This document shows positions 33,122 to 48,762 of a stretch of DNA of 64,000 nucleotides, in pieces. Numbering within the stretch: the stretch's first letter is position 1; each line of letters opens with the position of its first letter. The position numbers and the translations under genes are program-made. The notes beneath the pieces are model-generated. The model was not told where the DNA came from and made no database searches. It worked only from the letters and a program-made list of their open reading frames with translations. Origin of the DNA: Embiotoca jacksoni (taxonomy: Eukaryota; Chordata; Actinopteri; Embiotocidae); contig JAKOON010000055.1 of assembly GCA_022577435.1 (NCBI GenBank), positions 774,117 to 838,116 of the forward strand, given 5' to 3'.

Positions 33122-36100
33122 GGGGCTGTCAATGTCACAGGAGATTTTAATGTGACAATATAACTTTTATTGTGAAAAAAAGAGCTTTCCTCAGAGTGAA
33201 AACCAGCCTTCAACTAAAATGTGGTGAAACATCGGAACGTCACAAAGATCAACAAATTCAGTTGCGTTAATATTCGCAGTATGATAATGTAAACAGTAAA
33301 CATACGAGAACATGGTTGGCCGCCTCAACAAATGAACTCTTAACGCTTTTATATCGCAATATTGTGACGCTTTGTTTAGTAGCGTGATAAATCCTGTGTT
33401 TTCTGTCTCGACCTGCTCAGAGTCGGTGCTCAGAGGCAAACGTCAGGTCCTCGACCACAAGAAGAACACCTGTCCTCTGCTGCTGGTGGCCGACCATCGC
33501 TTCTTCAAACACATGGGCCGGGAGGAGGAGAGCACCACCCTCAACTACCTGGTGAGACCCCCGGACGCACAGCGCTACTTAACCTCCTCCTCCTCCTCCT
33601 CCTCCTCCTCCTCCTCCTCCTGGTGACCGTAACCACCCCGGCTGTGTTTACAGATCGAACTGATTGATCGCGTGGACGACATCTACAGAAACACGTCATG
33701 GGACGATGAGTTCAGCGGTTACGGCGTCCAGATCCAGCAGGCGAGGACCCTATTTTTTCATTAGTTCCATTTCCTGTTCGTGTTTTAACTTCCTGTCTGC
33801 GTCTAAAATCTCATGTCCTGAATAAAATCAGAGTGGCGTAATCCTGGCGTGCGCAGTGATGTAAATGTAAACCTGTGGCTGCCGTCAGATCATTATAGAG
33901 AAGACTCCGACCGTCGTGGATCCTGGGAAAAGTCACTTCAACATGAGAGGAAGTCCAGTGAAGGGCAGAGACGTGTGGGACGTCAAGAAGCTGCTGGAGG
34001 TAACGGTGGACAGACTGCAGGCTAACGCTGGTCGCTACATTCTGCACTTGGGGTTTGTCGCCATCCCTGAACGTGGCGTCGCCTCTGAGGTCTCTGCTCG
34101 TCTGTCCCCTTGCAGCAGTTCAGCGTGGACATCGCAGAGAAAGCCTCCAATGTGTGCCTCGCTCACCTCTTCACCTACCAGGACTTCGACGAAGGCACTC
34201 TGGGTCTGGCCTACGTCGCCCCGTCCAAACCCGACATCGCCGGAGGTCTCTGCTCCAAAGGTCGGCCCTGCGGCTCCACCGCCTGCTGTACCTCTGGTTC
34301 CTGGGGGTAGATTTAAACAATGATCTCGGTGTTTATGTTCTCCAGGTTGTCCATCGTCCACAAACAAACAAGGAGTGATCTACCTCAACACAGGTCTCAC
34401 CAGCACCAAGAACTACGGGAAGACCATCCTGACTAAGGTGGGCTGCTCACTTTGTTTTCTTGTTGACGGTGTTTCTCTGGAAGTTGGTCAGCTGCTGATG
34501 AATGAAATCCCTCCTCCCCCCTCAGTAAAATCAGCTAGTTGTCGTCTCCACAGGAAGCAGACCTGGTAACGACCCATGAGCTCGGACATAACTTCGGAGC
34601 GGAGCACGACCCGGACAACATCGCGTACTGCGCCCCCCGAGAGGACCAGGGGGGCAAGTACGTCATGTACCCCATCGCTGTGAGCGGAGACCACGTCAAC
34701 AACAAGGTGCTGCTCCCGTTTCATCCTTTACATCAACATTAACCGATGGCGCTGTCGTAGGTCTCCTGTTGTCGTAGGTCTCCTGCTGTCGTAGGTCTCC
34801 TGTTGTCGTAGGTCTCCAGCTGTCGTAGGTCTCCTGCTGTCGTAGGTCTCCAGCTGTCGTAGGTCTCCAGCTGTCGTAGGTCTCCAGCTGTCGTAGGTCT
34901 CCTGCTGTCGTAGGTCTCCTGTTGTCGTAGGTCTCCAGCTGTCGTAGGTCTCCTGCTGTCGTAGGTCTCCAGCTGTCGTAGGTCTCCTGCTGTCGTAGGT
35001 CTCCTGCTGTCGTAGGTCTCCTGTTGTCGTAGGTCTCCAGCTGTCGTAGGTCTCCTGCTGTCGTAGGTCTCCAGCTGTCGTAGGTCTCCTGTTGTCGTAG
35101 GTCTCCAGCTGTCGTAGGTCTCCTGTTGTCGTAGGTCTCCTGTTGTCGTAGGTCTCCAGCTGTCGTAGGTCTCCTGCTGTCGTAGGTCTCCTGTTGTCGT
35201 AGGTCTCCAGCTGTCGTAGGTCTCCAGCTGTCGTAGGTCTCCAGCTGTCGTAGGTCTCCTGTTGTCGTAGGTCTCCTGTTGTTGTTGTAGGTCTCCTGTT
35301 GTCATAGGTCTCCTGTTGTTGTTGTAGGTCTCCTGTTGCTGTTGTAGGTCTCCTGTTGTCGTAGGTCTCCTGTTGTCGTAGGTCTGCTGTTGTCGTAGGT
35401 CTCCTGTTGTCGTAGGTCTCCTGCTGTCGTAGGTCTCCTGCTGTCGTAGGTCTCCAGCTGTCGTAGGTCTCCTGTTGTCGTAGGTCTCCAGCTGTCGTAG
35501 GTCTCCTGCTGTCGTAGGTCTCCTGTTGTCGTAGGTCTCCTGTTGTCGTAGGTCTCCAGCTGTCGTAGGTCTCCTGCTGTCGTAGGTCTCCAGCTGTCGT
35601 AGGTCTCCTGTTGTCGTAGGTCTCCTGTTGTCGTAGGTCTCCAGCTGTCGTAGGTCTCCTGCTGTCGTAGGTCTCCAGCTGTCGTAGGTCTCCTGTTGTC
35701 GTAGGTCTCCTGTTGTTGTTGTAGGTCTCCTGTTGTCATAGGTCTCCTGTTGTTGTTGTAGGTCTCCTGTTGCTGTTGTAGGTCTCCTGTTGCTGTTGTA
35801 GGTCTCCTGTTGTCGTAGGTCTCCTGTTGTCGTAGGTCTCCTGTTGTTGTTGTAGGTCTCCTGTTGTTGTTGTAGGTCTCCTGTTGCTGTTGTAGGTCTC
35901 CTGTTGTCGTAGGTCTCCTGCTGTCGTAGGTCTCCAGCTGTCGTAGGTCTCCTGTTGTCGTAGGTCTCCTGTTGCTGTTGTAGGTCTCCTGTTGTCGTAG
36001 GTCTCCTGTTGTCGTAGGTCTCCTGTTGCTGTTGTAGGTCTCCTGTTGTTGTTGTAGGTCTCCTGTTGCTGTTGTAGGTCTCCTGTTGTCGTAGGTCTCC

Positions 36101-38845
36101 TGCTGTCATAGGTCTCCAGCTGTCGTAGGTCTCCTGTTGTTGTCGATGAGTCCGATCTAAATGTGAAACACTGAATCCAGGATTGAATGAGTAAATCCCC
36201 CCGTGTGTGCAGCTCTTCTCCAACTGCAGTAAGCGGTCCATCGTGAAGCGTCTGAAGTGGAAAGCTCCGTCCTGCTTCAAAGAGAGGAACATCAACGTGT
36301 GCGGAAACTCCCGGGTGGAGCAGGGGGAGGAGTGTGACCCGGGACTGCTGCACATCAACTCGGACCGCTGCTGCACTACCGACTGCCGGCTGAGACACGG
36401 AGCTCAGTGCAGGTCAGCTGCTGGAGACACGAGTGGACAGAGACTGAACTGACGTGGTTGTCCCATGTTTACCATTTGTACCATGTGTTGGTGCCAAATG
36501 TTGGTCCCATTTTTCTACAAAGTTTGTCCAACGAATGTCCCGTGTTTGTCCCTTTTCTGTCCAAAGTTTGTCCCATTTGAGACCAAAGTTTGTCCAGTAT
36601 TGGTCCAACGAATGTCCCTTGTTGTTCCTAAATTTGTCCAGTGTTTGTCCGGTGTTTGTCCAGTGTTTGTCCCGCCCTCAGCTTATCAACGGTCTCTGTC
36701 TTCAGTGACAGGAACAGTGCGTGCTGTAAGAAATGCCGATTTGAGTCCGAGGGTGAAGTCTGTCAGGAGCCCATCGACGCCACCTGTAAAGGACACTCCT
36801 ACTGCACAGGTCAGCCTCAGGTCAAAGGTCAAACATCTGGGATTATCAGAGGTGGAACGTAACCCGAGAACATTTCCTCAACTTGATATCTAATTCTGTT
36901 CATAACTCAACCGGGAACAAATCCTGGATCGAAAATGGACCCGGCCAATTGAAACCCTCCCAAAAAACAGGAAAATGGAAGTAACGTCTGCTGCGTTTGT
37001 GTCGACAGGAAACAGCAGCGAGTGTCCTCCACCTGAAAACGCTCCCGATAAAACGGTGTGTCTGGACAGCGGGGAGTGTCTGAGCGGAGAGTGTATTCCT
37101 TTCTGTCAGGCCGTCCTGAAGCTGCCGCCCTGCGCCTGCAACGGTACGACGCTCAGCTGCTGTTCTGATCTAAATCACGTTAGCGTGAAAAAAACAAAAG
37201 TATAAAGGAGCTAACACGGAGCCCTGAGGAACGCCGTGAGTAAATATGGACGCTGTGGGTTTTATAATTTCAAAGCTCGGACCCACCAACTGAAGTTAAC
37301 CGCTGAATGACTTCAAACGGCATCTGTACTATGGCAGAATTTCCAGTGATAATTGTTGGCTACGTTTTGCTAGCGTTGGCAGTGTTAGCTATCCTACGCT
37401 AATGTTAGCTAATGCTAATATGTTCCATAGAAATAGTTTTTTGCGACAAAGTGAAGTTGCATCTTCTACTACCATTGGTATTATTAGCTAACATTAGCTA
37501 TCAGCAACGTTAACTAACAGTAACATGCTTTGCGGTAAATCGATAAATATTTCGGAAACTATAAATTTACAACCAAACAAAACAATAGCAATAGCTGCGG
37601 AAACGAGTCGGCCGTTTGGAGTCCTTAATTCCGTTTCCACGACTCGGGAAGAATAAAAATAGGAACGAAATTGTGCGACTGCATCCTTTATTTTATTTTT
37701 TCCCAGAAACCAACTCTTCGTGTAAAGTGTGCTGTCGAACTGGCGGCGGCGCCTGCGCCCCCTACCAGGACACCACGGGTAACTTCCTGTTCCTGCGGAA
37801 AGGCAAACCGTGCACCGTGGGCTTCTGCGACGGAGCGGTGAGACGAGCGCTCCATTAAAAAAAAAAAGAAAAGCTGAACACATTTGAACCTCCTGAGACG
37901 GACAGAGGTGGTGACCGTGTCCCCCGCGGTGTCTCTGCAGGGGAAGTGCATGAAGCAGGTGCAGGACGTGGTGGAGCGTCTGTGGGACTTCATCGACAAA
38001 CTGGACATCAACACGTTCGGGAAGTTCCTGGCCGACAACATCGTGGGCTCGGTGGTGGCCTTCTCGCTGCTCTTCTGGGTTCCCTTCAGCATCCTGGTCC
38101 ACTGTGTGGTGAGACCCGGCGCTGCGGCCGGTTCCTCGTGTTTTAGGGCTAAAATCACCTCCTTTAAGAAAACTGTTGGTTCGAATGACAGTCAGTACTT
38201 TTCCAGTTTCTTACTCTTCGTCTCCTCGTCCTTTCAGGACAAGAAGCTGGACCAGCAGTACGAACAGACCACCAAGTCTCTCTTCTTCCCCAGCGTGAGT
38301 AGAAACGCCGCGTCAGCAGAAATCAAAAGGCCCGAAACATTTAAAACAGATTAAGGATCTGTTCGAAGATCAGTTTCATTTAAATCTTTTTTTTTTTTTG
38401 GTCCCTTTAAGTGTACACTGACCGACTGGCTGTTTGTTTTTCCCAGAATGCCGAGCTCCTGAGCAGCCTGGAATCGGCGTCCGTTCGGATCTTCAAACCT
38501 CCGGCCTTCCCCACCGCCCCCCTCCGCTTCCAGTCCATCGGCCCCCAGCAGAGCAGCACCCCTCCGGTCCCCGTCCCCGACCCGGGCCCCGCCCCGGCGC
38601 CGGGTCCCACCCCGCCGCCTCTGGACAGCCCGCGCATGGCCACCATCCACGAGGACGCCAGCTTCGACTCCCACCTGGACGAGGAGGCCCTGGAGGAGGC
38701 GTTCGGGCGGCCGGCGGCAGCGGCGGCCGTCCGGCGCTCCTTCGAGGACCTGACGGAGAAAAGCGCGACGAGTCGCAGCGAGAAGGCGAAACTGTTCCGA
38801 CTGCAGAGACAACATCAGATCGACAGCAAGGAGACGCAGTGCTGA
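31004..38845 (+). CDS. adam17: ADAM metallopeptidase domain 17 (TNF-alpha converting enzyme)
   Basis: ADAM17 is a type I membrane zinc protease that sheds TNF, EGFR ligands and Notch. Exons: 31004-31094, 31968-32100, 32180-32313, 32415-32503, 32594-32774, 33421-33551, 33654-33740, 33889-33999, 34116-34260, 34346-34437, 34554-34706, 36213-36412, 36706-36809, 37009-37143, 37707-37837, 37941-38108, 38238-38294, 38447-38845; 2541 nt, 846 aa (human 824). In order: signal peptide MRRQLPFLTVFIALAEAAVS; prodomain with the cysteine switch PSVCGY; furin-type site RGKR; catalytic domain with THELGHNFGAEHD (three zinc His plus Glu) and the Met-turn YVMYPIAVSG; disintegrin domain from NVCGNSRVEQGEECDPG; membrane-proximal CKVCCR ... 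KGKPCTVGFCDGAGKC; stalk helix; transmembrane GSVVAFSLLFWVPFSILVHC; Pro-rich tail ending DSKETQC. Intron 7 appears to be GC-AG. All phases agree and no break is seen. Confidence 0.98.
33106..33118. other. Poly(A) run and low-complexity ADAM17 intron 5 sequence
   Basis: A run of A of about 30 bases ends here (about 33090-33118) in intron 5, with AT-rich, repetitive 'gctttccatgtggaaaaaa'-like phrases around 32940-33200. A nearby (AAAC)n lies at about 32815-32838. Confidence 0.6.
33580..33621. repeat. (CCT)n in ADAM17 intron 6
   Basis: About 13 CCT triplets in a 102-bp intron, 30 bp upstream of exon 7. Confidence 0.95.
34753..36143. repeat. 17-bp minisatellite filling ADAM17 intron 11
   Basis: About 80 units of gtcgtaggtctcctgct and variants (ccagct, gttgttgtaggtctcct 20-bp forms) cover about 92% of the 1506-bp intron 34707-36212. 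On the minus strand no stop codon occurs in any frame of the unit, so a reading frame of over 500 codons appears there; its period is 17 residues because 17 bp cycles through three frames. It is an artefact of the array. Confidence 0.97.
36455..36680. repeat. Degenerate tttgtccc-type repeat in ADAM17 intron 12
   Basis: Phrases such as aagtttgtcc, aatgtccc and gtgtttgtcc recur every 12-25 bp through most of the 293-bp intron 36413-36705. Confidence 0.75.
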
Positions 38846-39265
38846 GAGACGCAGCCAGCAGGGGGCGCTCTGCCGCAACGAAGACCGCCATGTTTTCAGA
38901 ACCCGTCCGTCCGACCTTCAGTGTCCTCCAAGTCGTCCCGTTCCGTTCGTCCGACCAGATGTTTGTCCGTTCGTAAGAGTCCCGAGTTCAGGATCCGTCT
39001 GTCGATTCCAGACTCAAACATCTCCGATAAGATCCAGTCCCCTACTGTCCCACGCTCATGTCGGTCCCTGAACGCCCCGCACTTAAAAAAAAAAAAGAAG
39101 TTCAGCAGGAAGAACGAGTCGACGTTCTGGCCGAATCGGTCCGTTAAAACTCGTCCCGTTCGGTCCAGAAGGAACTTCGTCTTCTTGACTTTTACAGTCT
39201 CTTCCACTTGAAAAGTTCAAAGGTCAAAGAGCTGCAGGGACTCCGGTTTTCCCATCATGCAGTTC

Positions 39266-39271
39266 AATAAA
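39266..39271 (+). terminator. Likely ADAM17 poly(A) signal
   Basis: AATAAA 421 bp past the ADAM17 stop codon, followed within 30 bp by a T/GT-rich stretch (acgtgttttggacgtttgtt). It is the first canonical hexamer after the stop. Confidence 0.7.
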
Positions 39272-39289
39272 ACGTGTTTTGGACGTTTG

Positions 39290-39404
39290 TTAATAATCAG
39301 CAGCTTCATCGATCGTTCGCAGCTAAATCCAGCGAGATCGAGCTGCTGCGACGTCTCGCTGGGAATCGAACGCAACCGTGTTAGTGCCTTGCTCACCTGC
39401 TACG

Positions 39405-39438
<34 letters not shown>

Positions 39439-40330
39439 ACGTTATATATTCCTGTGAAGCCCATTGGTCTGTTTAATGACATCAGAGCTGCAGTCATCGA
39501 TCCATCGATTGAAAGTCAACCAGCAGTTTTTATAAAATTTTATATTTTGAGTGAATTTTATATTTTTGGGTTCTTAAACACAACAACTCAATTGAAGTTG
39601 AAAAATTAGAGCAATACATAAAATAATATATAAAAATGAGCTCGGTTGTTTTTATTGTTGACAAAAGACTTAAATAAATTGAACCATCCGGGTTTAAAGA
39701 CCGAAGTCGTGAAGCTTTAAAACCAAACGTCTTCGTTTCACACCGACTCTACGGGAGAAAATCAACTTGAGATTTTATGAAATCTGTTTATTTTTTTATC
39801 AGGTGTAACGTTGTTTTGTGTCATTTTAATTGAGAGCTGCTGTCAGAATCATTATTACATTAAAAATGACGATCAGTCGACGTGCCTTCTCTTCTTCGGT
39901 GGTGTTCAGATGTCAGTATTTTTCCTGCCGTGTGTTGCTCTACGCGGGCGACGCCCTGCTGTACGTTTGTGTTTATTGTGTGAAACTTCAGTCACTGTGA
40001 TGTCAAATTAAATGTTTTCATTGTGAACAAACTGTTTTACTTCCTGATTTCATGTTTCAAGTCACTTTCGGGCACAAAAATACCCTAACGAGTAATACCA
40101 CCAAAGACCACTAGGGGCTCGCTCCAAAAAACCCTCTGGCTCCAAAAAACTCCCTTTTAAAAAGAATCAGCTTCTCCTGCAACACAGTCAGTAAATATTT
40201 TTGAAAGTGGGCGGAGCATCGTGTCCTCGCGCTCGTTTATCCGAATGTAACGACGACGTGCGAGGATTCAGAATAAACCTGATTGATGTTCGAATCAGGA
40301 GGTAGATGATAAAACGGAGAAGACAGGAGT
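39290..40330. other. ADAM17-CPSF3 tail-to-tail spacer
   Basis: Contains a (CA)n at about 39407-39436 and a fragment of the interspersed repeat family at 40088-40150 (gtaataccaccaaagaccactagggg). IAH1, which lies here in human, is not recognisable. Confidence 0.5.
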
Positions 40331-40352
40331 GACGTCAAATCTCGACAAACTG

Positions 40353-40358
40353 TTTATT
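40353..40358 (-). terminator. Likely CPSF3 poly(A) signal
   Basis: Minus-strand AATAAA (TTTATT on plus) 202 bp past the CPSF3 stop codon. Confidence 0.65.
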
Positions 40359-40559
40359 TCCAACATAAAAAAAAATATTCATCACGTTGCCGTGACAACG
40401 GTTTCATAGTAAATCAGTAGAAAAGCGTCTCCTCAGGAATCACAGTCTCTGAAATAAACCTCCTCAGCCGGTGGACAGGTGTGTCTGACACTAGGCCGAC
40501 GCCCCGTCCCGCCCCCCCCCCCCCACACTCCACTGTGAGATCACAGTGGGCGTGGTCAG

Positions 40560-45829
<5,270 letters not shown>

Positions 45830-46255
45830 GTTTACTTCGATAAACCGGACAAACAATCAAACAAACAAACAAGGATACTGATTCATAACTCCGTTGGTTA
45901 GCCGCTTCGCGTGTAGCCACAGGTTTTTGCTATGCGTCACTTCCGGTGCCTGCTGAAAACTCCCCGTGTAGCACGACATGTCGTACCGTTGGTTCCACCT
46001 CTCATCAAAAATGTATACAAACAATAAATAATTATGTTTAATTTTTTAATTCAGTTTTATAGTATGATTTTAATTACAAATACAAATGTATTTTTTTATT
46101 TATATGCTGCACAATAATTTTTTTTCAACATATTAAAATGTATTTTAATGTCTGTGGCAATTTTGGTTGCATTTGAATAAATATTTGTGGACGGTGGAGT
46201 TATAGGTTGTAGTGAGCCAAAATATTTGTCACAATGCAGACCATCACCTGTGAAG
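45830..46255. other. CPSF3 upstream region, nothing else recognised
   Basis: CPSF3 promoter expected here; an ETS-like acttccgg lies at about 45938-45945. Beyond that the sequence is AT-rich. Confidence 0.4.
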
Positions 46256-46260
46256 ACTGG

Positions 46261-46318
46261 TGACAGTAGTTAGCACTGCTGCCTCTCAGCCAGAAGTTTT
46301 GGGGTTCGATCCCCCCCT
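46261..46318 (+). mobile_element. tRNA-like SINE head
   Basis: Contains gttagcactgctgcctctcag and, at 46303-46313, ggttcgatccc, a perfect Pol III B box. This resembles the tRNA-derived head of a common teleost SINE. The usual continuation is not adjacent; a tail-like part appears near 47105. Confidence 0.6.
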
Positions 46319-46319
46319 T

Positions 46320-47100
46320 TGTCATGACTTAGAAAAAAAAATTGTGTCATTTTTGACTTTGAAAATGCAGGTCATTTTTTGAACATGGCATTGCATGACT
46401 TTTGGGTCACTTTTTGACCGCCACGGGCACACCGATCGATGAAAACAAATTATGTTGATAACTTTTAATTCCAAACATGTTAAGAGGGCACAGACTAAAT
46501 TTCAAGTCGGTCAGACAAAATCATCCAAATTATGAAAAAAAAAAAACTGCAGCAAAAAGTCACCTAAAAGTCATTTTTGGGTCACTTTTTGACGACTCCG
46601 CAAAAATACGACATTTTCCGCCGGGAGAGATGTGTGCACCAACAAACGAGTTTTTGAATATGATCAAGCCTCCAAAAACACAGTTGTTTATGAAGAATAA
46701 CAATAATGCAGAATAATAATTCCTTGAAGAACAATAGGGCTTTCTCACCATTGGTGCTTGGACCCTAGAAACAATACTTACATGAAGAAATTTCTCTAAT
46801 CTAATAATAGTTATTAATCTTAACATTAATAGCGTTCTAATTTTAACTACATTTTAAAAAACACAAACTTAATTGTCACACTTTTATTTAGCATTTTGTG
46901 TCACTTGCATTGATTATTTTTATTTGTTTTATTTCTATTGTTTTATGTATGTTTTTAAATTACAACAACTAATTTTGGGGTAAGAGAATATGAGAAATGC
47001 TGAAACGTGCTTTTCTAATATCTGATAAACTGGGAAAACAGTTTTAAAATTGTCAAGACCAACAATTTTGCAGCCACATTGTAAGAAGTGAAGAACGGAG
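46320..47100. other. Sequence between the SINE-like head and tail
   Basis: About 780 bp of AT-rich sequence with recurring 'gtcactttttgac' phrases (about 46400-46420 and 46578-46594). No gene recognised. It may be a later insertion that split the element. Confidence 0.4.
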
Positions 47101-47112
47101 GGAGAAAAATTA

Positions 47113-47285
47113 GTGGGTTCTCTCCGGGTTCTCCGGCTTCCTCCCATCATCCAAAAACATGCACCTCAGGTCAGGTTACCTGGCGCCGCGCTAGTGGCAG
47201 CCTGCTGCAGCATCTCCCCCCTGAGAGCCCCCTGCTGTAGTGAAGACATTTCCCCTCCGGGATTAATAAAGTGAAATAAAAATTT
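47113..47285 (+). mobile_element. SINE-like body/tail
   Basis: The run ggttctctccgggttctccg gives way to gcttcctcccatcatccaaa and aacatgcacc, phrases I recall from a widespread teleost dispersed element usually joined to the tRNA-like head seen at 46261. It ends gggattaataaagtgaaataaa, which looks like an element 3' end. Confidence 0.55.
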
Positions 47286-47691
47286 TTTTTAAAAATGCAG
47301 GAAAATATTCAGGGTGGAAAGGTAAAAAAAAAAAAAAAGTAAGGAAAGAAAATGCAGAGAAATGAAAAGAAAGGTCAAAAATGTGAAGAGCAACATAAAA
47401 AAAAAAAAAAAAAAAAACAGACAAACTATTCGAGGTGTTTTTCTTTCTTTTAGTAAAGTGAGGATAGTCAAATTTAATGGGACATTCATACTTTGATTGC
47501 AAATGAAACCTCACACCTACAATTTCCCTGCAACCCTTCAGACAACATGTCACAATAATAAGAATAATTTCCATCCATTAAAAACTGGACTCAGACGTTC
47601 GTCCGGAGACCTTTTAGAATCAGAAACAGTATTATTCAGCAGCAGACGTCATTTCTATTAGTCTCTAACTGTTTCACAATATAATCTAGAC

Positions 47692-48330
47692 GGCCAAAAA
47701 TATGTGGACGGCCTCCACTCTCCTGGTTTCACTCTTTCCAGCGGAAGTTGAACAAATCCAACCGTTCTTCCCGAAAGGTGTCGGACGCCTGTTGAGGTCA
47801 AGTTCTTCCACAGAAAAATTGGGAAATGCATTTCTTTACGGGACCGGAAACAAACACGCAATAAAGCTGTTGTGTAAAAATATCACTGTATTTGTTGGAC
47901 ATTTAAGATTTTGCATTTATTGGAAGTGGAAGGTTTTCGTTCTCTCTGCGACTTTCAGCTACAAAGTCAACACACGGCCACATATTTATATTTTCAGCTA
48001 TCCAACCTTTCGGGCATCTATTTTATTATATATCAAAAATACTCTGCCGAAGAAATATGTCTAACTATGTGTGTGAAGTTATAGAAAGACGCTAACGACA
48101 AGCTATTAAAGTCCCCTGGTTGTTGACTGTAAAGGAAAATGAATATATTTCGACGAGGTGACAATTTGGTTCTTCAGTTTGTTGTGAATTATAAATGTGT
48201 TTTTTGGTATTGTGTGATTTCTTTGGTAAAGACATAAAAATGCAATAGTTTGCGTCGAGCCTGAAAGCTTGAACCTTCACTATCCGCCTGTAGAGGACCT
48301 GGAGCTCCACATGTCCACATACTTTTGGCC
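47692..48330. mobile_element. Non-autonomous terminal-inverted-repeat element (639 bp)
   Basis: The left end ggccaaaaatatgtggac (47692-47709) and the reverse complement of the right end, ggccaaaagtatgtggac (48313-48330), match at 17 of 18 positions. The 'ccaaaagtatgtggac' end is one I recall from abundant fish MITEs. No transposase is coded inside and no clean target-site duplication is seen. Confidence 0.75.
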
Positions 48331-48370
48331 AAATATCTGCTGCATATTGTGTATCACGCCGTTCTTACTC

Positions 48371-48376
48371 TTTATT
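48371..48376 (-). terminator. Possible ASAP2 poly(A) signal
   Basis: Minus-strand AATAAA 387 bp past the ASAP2 stop and upstream (gene sense) of the TIR element. Confidence 0.45.
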
Positions 48377-48762
48377 GAGGAGAAATATTCTGATTCATTT
48401 AATTTCATCGTCTGCTGCATAATTTTTAAGAACATTTCTAACATTTGTATGTTTGGAAACATGGAGATCTCCGCTAACATTTAGAAAAAGAGTTCTCTTG
48501 AGTTTGAACATGTGAGGAAGCGTCCTGCAGGGTTCAGCGCTCACGTCCTCGATGTTTAAAGATCAGGAAGGAAAAGTTGGACTCGGTGGAACAAACTTCC
48601 GTGTTTTGTTTCGGCTTCGTTTGGATGTCGGGTTCTCAGGTCGGGCTGGAGTCTCCCCGGAGACGCCAGGACATCTTTGTCCTGCATGTTTTACAGCGCT
48701 CGCACCGACTTGCTGCTGCAGAACAGGACGGACGGCGCTGGATGAAGTCCAGTCGAGTCCGG

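Noticed and set aside
34739..36376. Minus-strand frame of 545 codons with a 17-residue repeat
   Set aside because: Antisense reading of the ADAM17 intron 11 minisatellite; the 17-residue period follows from a 17-bp unit with no antisense stops.
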